Source of the DNA: MAG-120531 sp038125995
Lineage (GTDB): Bacteria > Bacteroidota > Bacteroidia > Flavobacteriales > Flavobacteriaceae
Reading direction: 5' to 3'
DNA length: 64,000 bases
Assembly: GCA_038125995.1 (NCBI GenBank)
Contig: JAYPEX010000006.1
Span: 75,877 to 139,876 of the forward strand
Part shown: positions 58,803-64,000 of the stretch, piece by piece
Layout: each line of letters starts with the position of its first letter
How positions within the stretch are numbered: the first letter of the stretch is position 1
Made by a program: the position numbers and the translations under genes
The notes under the pieces: model-generated
The model's database searches: none
Told to the model about the DNA's origin: nothing
What the model saw: the letters and a program-made list of their open reading frames with translations, nothing else

Positions 58803-59540
58803 TTGAGTAAACTCTTAGCCTATCCACTGAGTATCGTGTACAATCTGTTTTTTGGATTGACACTCTTAGTGTTTCACCCTATTCAGTGGATATGCTTCAC
58901 TATTTTTGGATACCAAGCGCATAAAGCTTCGGTGTCCATTATGAATTTTTTTCTGGTGCTCTGGACTAGAATCTTAGGGACCCGATACAGTTATTTTTCT
59001 GAGGAACAACTACCAAAGGGAAAAGCTGTCATCATCGTTGCCAATCATCAAAGTCTTTACGATATTCCCTATATCATATGGAAACTCAGAAGTCTCCATC
59101 CTAAGTTTGTGGCTAAAAAAGAACTGGGCAAAGGCATTCCATCGGTCTCCTACAACCTCAAATACGGTGGATCAGTCCTTATCGACCGAAAAAGCGCTGA
59201 TCAATCACTCAAGGCAATAGCTTCGCTGGGGACATCTATTGAAAAACACAAAAGAGCCGCTGTTATTTTTCCAGAAGGGACACGTTCTAAGGACGGTCAA
59301 CCGAGAAAATTCAAAAGAGGTGGTCTCAAAATTCTAATGGAAAGCAGCCCCAATGCTGTTATCCTACCCATCAGTATCAGTAATTCCTGGAAAATGCACC
59401 GCTTCGGTGCCTTCCCAAATGGAATTGGAGTACATTTAAAGTTTTATCTTCACGCTCCGATTGAGAACAGTGGAGACTCTGAATTAATCATCGACAAAGT
59501 AGAACAACTCATTAAATCAGGAATTCAGAACCATGACTAA
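58803..59540 (+). CDS. plsC: 1-acyl-sn-glycerol-3-phosphate acyltransferase
   Basis: Membrane-associated acyltransferase that makes phosphatidic acid from lysophosphatidic acid. NHQSLYDIPYI is the H-x-x-x-x-D catalytic motif (N-H-Q-S-L-Y-D), and FPEGTRSKDGQPRKFKRGG is the substrate-binding F-P-E-G-T-R-S motif. A hydrophobic N-terminus (LLAYPLSIVYNLFFGLTLLVFHPIQW) anchors it. Length is 245 aa. The start is TTG at 58803, two bases after the bacilliredoxin stop; no ATG is available until beyond residue 45, which would delete the anchor. The end overlaps the hemH start by eight bases. Confidence 0.92.
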   Translation: MSKLLAYPLSIVYNLFFGLTLLVFHPIQWICFTIFGYQAHKASVSIMNFFLVLWTRILGTRYSYFSEEQLPKGKAVIIVANHQSLYDIPYIIWKLRSLHPKFVAKKELGKGIPSVSYNLKYGGSVLIDRKSADQSLKAIASLGTSIEKHKRAAVIFPEGTRSKDGQPRKFKRGGLKILMESSPNAVILPISISNSWKMHRFGAFPNGIGVHLKFYLHAPIENSGDSELIIDKVEQLIKSGIQNHD

Positions 59541-60579
59541 ACTCAACAAAAAGGGAGTGCTTATCATCAATTTAGGTTCCCCTAAAAGTCCAACTGCAAA
59601 GGATGTTAAACCTTATTTAGCAGAATTTTTAATGGATGAACGCGTCATCGATCTTCCAAAACTTTTGAGAACTTTTTTAGTGAAAGGAATCATTTTAAAT
59701 GTTAGGCCTAAAAAATCTGCAAAGGCTTACAAAAAAATATGGTGGGAAGAAGGTTCTCCATTGGTTGTGATTTCAGAACGATTTACAGAAAAACTCAGAA
59801 ATGCGATTGATATCCCTGTAGCACTAGGGATGCGCTATGGAGAGATGAGCATTCAGAAGGCGTTACAAGAACTCCAAGATCAGGGAGTTCAAGAGGTGTA
59901 CGTTATTCCCATGTATCCTCAATACGCTATGAGTTCTTACGAAACAGTAGAAGTTAAAACAAGAGCGGTTCAACAGGAATTTTTTCCAAATATGAAACTC
60001 AGCTTTAAAAAAGCGTTTTATCAAGACGCTGATTATATCGAGGTCTTAGCCAAGGATGTACAACAAAAAATTCAAGGTAAAGACTACGACCATATTCTTG
60101 TTTCCTATCACGGAGTTCCCGAGCGACACATTCGAAAAGGTGATGTGACCAAATCCCATTGTAAAATGGATGGAACCTGTTGTGTCACGGACTCTAAAGC
60201 CCATGAATTTTGCTACAAACACCAATGCGTGACCACTACAATCAAACTTCGAGAAGCCCTTGGTGAATCAAAGGAAAACCTCACCCATTCGTTTCAATCA
60301 CGCCTAGGTTCTGACGCCTGGATCAAACCGTATACTGATAAAGAATTTGAGCGATTAGCAAAAGAAGGAAAGAAAAAACTTTTAGTCATTACACCTGCTT
60401 TTGTAGCCGACTGTTTAGAAACTCTGGAAGAGATTGCTATGGAAGGAAAAGAGCAGTTTTTAGAAGCTGGAGGTGATACTTACGAGCACATTAGCTGTCT
60501 AAATGATGCGGATCCATGGGTTGCAACTGTCGCCAATTGGGTTCAGAATTGGAATGAACGTTCCTCCTCTATTGATTGA
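59533..60579 (+). CDS. hemH: Ferrochelatase
   Basis: Final enzyme of haem synthesis, inserting ferrous iron into protoporphyrin IX. Protein of 348 aa: KKGVLIINLGSPKSPTAKDVKPYLAEFLMD is the opening, and the active-site histidine lies in VSYHGVPERHIRKGD. SFQSRLGSDAWIKPYT and the glutamate region FVADCLETLEEIAMEGKEQFLEAGG are conserved. A cysteine cluster (TCCVTDSKAHEFCYKHQC, about residues 215-235) sits in the middle of the protein, as in many Bacteroidota enzymes; a metal or iron-sulphur centre is possible but not shown. It overlaps plsC by eight bases and is part of the bacilliredoxin-plsC-hemH transcription unit. Confidence 0.96.
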   Translation: MTKLNKKGVLIINLGSPKSPTAKDVKPYLAEFLMDERVIDLPKLLRTFLVKGIILNVRPKKSAKAYKKIWWEEGSPLVVISERFTEKLRNAIDIPVALGMRYGEMSIQKALQELQDQGVQEVYVIPMYPQYAMSSYETVEVKTRAVQQEFFPNMKLSFKKAFYQDADYIEVLAKDVQQKIQGKDYDHILVSYHGVPERHIRKGDVTKSHCKMDGTCCVTDSKAHEFCYKHQCVTTTIKLREALGESKENLTHSFQSRLGSDAWIKPYTDKEFERLAKEGKKKLLVITPAFVADCLETLEEIAMEGKEQFLEAGGDTYEHISCLNDADPWVATVANWVQNWNERSSSID

Positions 60580-60754
60580 TTTTTATTTCAATCATTGCTT
60601 TAGAGGTTTCTGAAATATTTCTACTGATTCAAGCCATTAGAAAACTTATTTTGAACATTGACTTATTCAAACGCATTTGAATTCAATCTCCGTATTTCAT
60701 ATTTTTTTAGTACTTTAGTTAGGTTCATCTTTTACTAACTAAACCCTTTATTCG

Positions 60755-63700
60755 ATGAAAAAATTATCCCTCATCAGCGCCATAGCTCTTGTAGTTATGA
60801 TGGTTTTTCCGACTCAAAACCTAGTCGCACAGAGAAAAAGAAAAGCTCCAACCACTAATTTTAACGAACAACTATACAGCAGTCTTGAATACCGATTGAT
60901 AGGCCCCTTTAGAGGAGGTCGATCCGCTGCAGTCACTGGAGTCTCTGGACAAGATAATTTGTACTATATGGGAGCCACTGGAGGTGGTGTCTGGAAGACT
61001 ACAGATGCAGGAACAACCTGGGAAAACATATCAGATGGATTCTTTGGGGGGTCCATAGGGTCTGTTGCTGTAGCTCCTTCGGATCACAATACAATTTACG
61101 TTGGAGGTGGTGAAGGTACCATTAGAGGGAATGTATCCTCGGGCTACGGTGTCTACAAAAGTATCGACGCAGGTAAAACTTGGAATCATATCGGCCTTCC
61201 GAACTCAAGACACATTCCAAGAATTAGAATCAATCCAACGAACCCGGACATCGTCTATGCTGCCGTTCTTGGAAATATCTACAAACCAAATGCTGACAGA
61301 GGAGTCTATAAAAGTACCGATGGAGGAACAACTTGGAGAAAGACTCTTTTTGCTAACGGACAAGCTGGTGCTGTTGATTTGATCATCGATCCAAATAATG
61401 CACGTGTTCTTTACGCTACTACTTGGAGAATCCAACGCACTCCTTACAGCATGGATTCAGGAGGAGAAGGTTCAGCTCTATGGAAGTCAACCGATGCGGG
61501 TGAAACTTGGACCGAGATTTCAAAAAACAAAGGATTTGCAAAGGGAACCTTAGGGATTATTGGAGTGACGGTATCACCTGTGAATTCAGATCGCGTTTGG
61601 GCCATTGCTGAAAACAAAGAGCAAGGAGGGCTTTACCGTTCGGAAGATGGCGGTGAAACTTGGACTCAAATTAACTCCGAGCGCAAACTCAGGCAACGAG
61701 CCTGGTATTATACCAAAGTCTACGCAGATACTCAAGACCTCAATACAGTTTATGTAATGAATGTACAGTATCACAAATCGACTGATGGAGGTAAGACTTT
61801 CAGTACGCACAACGCTCCTCATGGAGATCACCACGATTTGTGGATTGATCCTGAAAACAATCAACGCATGATTATCGCCGATGATGGAGGTGGTCAAGTA
61901 TCTAATGATGGCGGCGGAACCTGGTCTACTTATGGGAATCAACCTACTGCTCAGTTCTACAGAGTCACTACCGACAATAGTTTCCCTTACAAGATTTTAG
62001 TAGCTCAACAAGACAATTCAACCGTGCGTATCAACCACCGATCTGATGGGCGTTCCATTTCTGAAGATGATTGGGAAGCTACCGCAGGAGGAGAATCGGC
62101 TCATATTGCAGTAGATCCGCTTAATAACGATATCGTTTACGGAGGTTCTTATGACGGTTTTTTAACCCGAGTTAATCACAAAAATGGAACGACAAGAGGA
62201 ATCAATGTTTGGCCTGATAACCCGATGGGTGCTGGAGCTGAAGCGATGAAATACCGTTTCCAATGGAATTTCCCAATTCAGTTTTCAAGACACAATCCAA
62301 AGGCTTTATATACCCTTTCAAACCATGTACACCGTTCTACAAATGAAGGACAAAGCTGGGAGGTACTCTCTGGAGATCTCACCAGAAATGAACCTTCAAA
62401 GTTAAAATCAAGTGGAGGTCCCATCACTCAAGACAATACCTCAGTTGAATATTACGGAACCTTATTTGCCATGGATGAAAGTCCTCTTAAAGAAGGGGTT
62501 CTATGGGTAGGATCTGATGATGGATTAGTTCACGTTTCAAAAGACAATGGAGCGACGTGGACCAATGTGACTCCTCAACAAATGCCGACTTGGGCAATGG
62601 TCAACAGCATCGATGCTTCTCACTTTGATGAAGGTTCTGCCTATATCGCGGCCACGCTTTACAAAGAGGGAGATTTTAGACCCTACCTCTATAAAACATC
62701 CGATTACGGAGCTTCGTGGACTACGATCACCTCTGGAATTGATGCTGAGCATTTTACCAGAGTTGTACGCGCCGATCCAAAGCGCAAAGGTTTACTTTAC
62801 GCGGGTACCGAAACAGGAATGTACATCTCTTTTGACGACGGTACAAGTTGGAAATCATTTCAACTCAATCTACCCATTGTTCCCATTACGGACCTTACGA
62901 TCAAAGACAACAATCTTATCGTTGCAACTCAAGGAAGAGCCTTGTGGATCATTGACGATCTAACAGTCTTACACCAATTAAAATCCAATACAACCGATAA
63001 GGCTATTTTGTACGCACCTAAAGATTCTTACAGAACAAAAGGTGGGGGCGGAAGAACTTCTAAAACAGCAGGAACCAATCACCCTAACGGTGTCATTACG
63101 CATTTTTACCTTCCAAAAGAGGATTCAAAAGTATCCCTACGATTTACGAATGCTTCTGGAGATACTTTGGCTACCTACGGTACTGCAGAGAAGAAAAACA
63201 AACTCAAAATTGCAAAAGGAGGGAACACCTTTGTTTGGGATACAAGAGGTTTAGGAGCCAAAAGATTGGATGGCATGATTCTCTGGTGGGCCAATCTCAA
63301 TGGACCCAAAGCAGTTCCAGGTACCTATGCTGTTCACTTAGAAGTAGATGGAGTGTCTCAAAAACAAGACTTTAAAATTGTTGCGGATCCAAGAACAGAA
63401 TCAAGTGTTGAAGGCATGCAACAACAATACGATTTCATCACTAAGGTCAATACCACCATCAATAAGGCTCATGAAGCTATTGAGACTATTAGAGCGACCA
63501 ACAAACAATTAGCTGCTTTCCAGAAGCAATACAAAAATGATGAGTCGGTGAGTGATTTAGTTGAAAAAGCGAAAGCCATGGCTGATTCACTTTCAGAAGT
63601 TGAGAAGACTTTGTATCAAACTCAAAACAGATCTGGTCAAGATCCACTCAATTTCCCAATCAAGCTCACCAACAAACTTGGACACTTAAATTCTATAGTT

Positions 63701-63871
63701 GGAATGGACGACTTCCCACCAACCGATCAAGATGAAGCTGTTCGAGTGGAACTTACTGAGAAAGTTGAAGCGGCTCTTGAAATCTTCAATAAAACACTTA
63801 AAGAAGACGTAGATACATTTAATGCAGAATTTAATTCAAGAGGCTTAAAATTCTTGTTTGTGGAAGAATAA
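60755..63871 (+). CDS. Secreted BNR/sortilin-like beta-propeller protein (1038 aa)
   Basis: Exported protein with signal peptide (MKKLSLISAIALVVMMVFPTQNLVAQ) and numerous Asp-boxes: TTDAGTTW, SIDAGKTW, STDGGTTW, STDAGETW, SEDGGETW, SKDNGATW. YRLIGPFRGGRSAAVTGVSGQDNLYYMGATGGGVWKTTDAGTTW is the VPS10/sortilin-like start. The first ~720 residues form propellers; the C-terminal part is a beta-sandwich (about 770-880) and a coiled helix (EKTLYQTQNRSGQD). It resembles the protein at 18272 but the two are not close copies. Annotated in many genomes as glycosyl hydrolase; no catalytic pair can be confirmed. It is single-gene and is followed by the tRNA-Ala gene after 24 bases. Confidence 0.85.
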   Translation: MKKLSLISAIALVVMMVFPTQNLVAQRKRKAPTTNFNEQLYSSLEYRLIGPFRGGRSAAVTGVSGQDNLYYMGATGGGVWKTTDAGTTWENISDGFFGGSIGSVAVAPSDHNTIYVGGGEGTIRGNVSSGYGVYKSIDAGKTWNHIGLPNSRHIPRIRINPTNPDIVYAAVLGNIYKPNADRGVYKSTDGGTTWRKTLFANGQAGAVDLIIDPNNARVLYATTWRIQRTPYSMDSGGEGSALWKSTDAGETWTEISKNKGFAKGTLGIIGVTVSPVNSDRVWAIAENKEQGGLYRSEDGGETWTQINSERKLRQRAWYYTKVYADTQDLNTVYVMNVQYHKSTDGGKTFSTHNAPHGDHHDLWIDPENNQRMIIADDGGGQVSNDGGGTWSTYGNQPTAQFYRVTTDNSFPYKILVAQQDNSTVRINHRSDGRSISEDDWEATAGGESAHIAVDPLNNDIVYGGSYDGFLTRVNHKNGTTRGINVWPDNPMGAGAEAMKYRFQWNFPIQFSRHNPKALYTLSNHVHRSTNEGQSWEVLSGDLTRNEPSKLKSSGGPITQDNTSVEYYGTLFAMDESPLKEGVLWVGSDDGLVHVSKDNGATWTNVTPQQMPTWAMVNSIDASHFDEGSAYIAATLYKEGDFRPYLYKTSDYGASWTTITSGIDAEHFTRVVRADPKRKGLLYAGTETGMYISFDDGTSWKSFQLNLPIVPITDLTIKDNNLIVATQGRALWIIDDLTVLHQLKSNTTDKAILYAPKDSYRTKGGGGRTSKTAGTNHPNGVITHFYLPKEDSKVSLRFTNASGDTLATYGTAEKKNKLKIAKGGNTFVWDTRGLGAKRLDGMILWWANLNGPKAVPGTYAVHLEVDGVSQKQDFKIVADPRTESSVEGMQQQYDFITKVNTTINKAHEAIETIRATNKQLAAFQKQYKNDESVSDLVEKAKAMADSLSEVEKTLYQTQNRSGQDPLNFPIKLTNKLGHLNSIVGMDDFPPTDQDEAVRVELTEKVEAALEIFNKTLKEDVDTFNAEFNSRGLKFLFVEE

Positions 63872-63886
63872 AATAAGTTAGATTTG
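63857..63886 (+). promoter_or_regulatory. Promoter of tRNA-Ala
   Basis: TTTG at 63857-63860 and TAGATTTG at 63879-63886 are separated by 18 bases, an excellent match to the Bacteroidota -33/-7 consensus. The tRNA begins 10 bases after the -7 box. The -33 element overlaps the last codons of the BNR-protein gene. Confidence 0.72.
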
Positions 63887-63895
63887 CATCGACTG

Positions 63896-63968
63896 GGGGA
63901 TTAGCTCAGTTGGCTAGAGCGCTTGCCTGGCAGGCAAGAGGCCACCGGTTCGAATCCGGTATTCTCCA
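63896..63968 (+). tRNA. tRNA-Ala (anticodon GGC)
   Basis: A 73-base cloverleaf. The D-arm is GCTC-AGTTGGCTA-GAGC. The anticodon stem CTTGC / GCAAG encloses loop CTGGCAG, so the anticodon is GGC. The T-arm is ACCGG-TTCGAAT-CCGGT. The acceptor stem pairs GGGGATT with ATTCTCC, including G3-T70, the G3:U70 alanine identity pair, with one T-T mismatch at 6-67. No CCA is encoded. It decodes GCC and GCU. Confidence 0.97.
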
Positions 63969-64000
63969 CTTTGAATGCAATAAACAATTAAAGGCTTCCT

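Noticed and set aside
61586..61942. 118-codon minus-strand open frame inside the BNR-protein gene
   Set aside because: It overlaps Asp-box repeats of the sense protein; the antisense frame is a by-product of the codon pattern.
63896..63968. Assignment of the tRNA to glycine
   Set aside because: The anticodon loop CTGGCAG places GGC, not GCC, at positions 34-36, and the acceptor stem has the G3-T70 pair of alanine tRNAs.
1..64000. Insertion sequences, prophage, toxin-antitoxin, defence islands, rRNA operons
   Set aside because: No transposase, integrase, phage structural, restriction or toxin-like protein is encoded, no terminal inverted repeats flank genes, and no rRNA sequence was seen.

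Overview
The window is a typical chromosomal stretch of a marine-type member of the Bacteroidota, most likely family Flavobacteriaceae. The evidence is: low GC; frequent -7 boxes of the form TAnnTTTG, the Bacteroidota primary sigma consensus; lipoproteins and outer-membrane proteins typical of the group (TonB receptor, DUF5916, DUF2141, BNR/sortilin-like secreted proteins, CarboxypepD_reg-like proteins); and a GGC-anticodon tRNA-Ala without encoded CCA. I see no rRNA, insertion sequence, prophage, integrase or CRISPR array. There is one run of 100 N (33701-33800), an assembly gap inside a tandem repeat.

Layout. 1-3.6 kb: the 3' part of an ammonium transporter gene with its PII gene, an aldehyde dehydrogenase, a GNAT acetyltransferase and a DUF1801 protein. 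3.6-9 kb: a small glycosidase set (GH3 lipoprotein and two GH29 alpha-L-fucosidases of different types that converge and overlap). 9-18.2 kb: alanine dehydrogenase, two small membrane proteins, a metallo-beta-lactamase-fold hydrolase with a class V aminotransferase, glutathione peroxidase, a DoxX-like protein, a DUF5916 protein, a small Cys-rich lipoprotein and a beta-barrel protein. 18.2-26.1 kb: a large BNR/sortilin-like secreted protein, a UDP-sugar dehydrogenase, a serine hydrolase and a FecA-type TonB receptor whose promoter is bracketed by two near-identical palindromes. 26.3-32.2 kb: a sucrose-type operon (SLC45/GPH-like transporter, PfkB kinase, GH13_18 phosphorylase, amylosucrase). 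32.2-39.1 kb: surface and polysaccharide genes (YjbH-like protein; a coiled-coil lipoprotein ending in a His-Asp-Ser-Gly-Gly repeat; an epimerase and RfbA-like nucleotidyltransferase coupled to a CarboxypepD_reg-like protein). 39-42.2 kb: a DtxR-family regulator with a ZIP transporter and a DUF2141 protein, then a polyprenyl synthase. 42.3-48.9 kb: a TetR-TolC-MFP-RND efflux operon with a perfect inverted-repeat operator. 48.9-60.6 kb: housekeeping genes (aspS, CLC channel/transporter, cold-shock protein, SdpI-like protein, tadA, DjlA-like co-chaperone, HupE-like protein, dCMP deaminase, enoyl-CoA hydratase, NtrY-like kinase, bacilliredoxin, plsC, hemH). 60.7-64 kb: a second large BNR/sortilin-like protein and the tRNA-Ala gene.

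How it works together. The clearest functional unit is the sucrose locus: uptake by the transporter, phosphorolysis to glucose-1-phosphate and fructose, phosphorylation of fructose by the PfkB kinase, and direct conversion of sucrose to alpha-1,4-glucan by amylosucrase. The efflux operon, the metal-regulator operon and the TonB receptor each carry a readable palindromic operator candidate. No clearly unprecedented multi-gene system is visible. The least explained items are the HDSGG-repeat lipoprotein with its YjbH-like neighbour, the twin palindromes at the TonB receptor promoter, the 14-bp inverted repeat between tadA and the DjlA-like gene, and a coding-like orphan fragment at 32173-32292.
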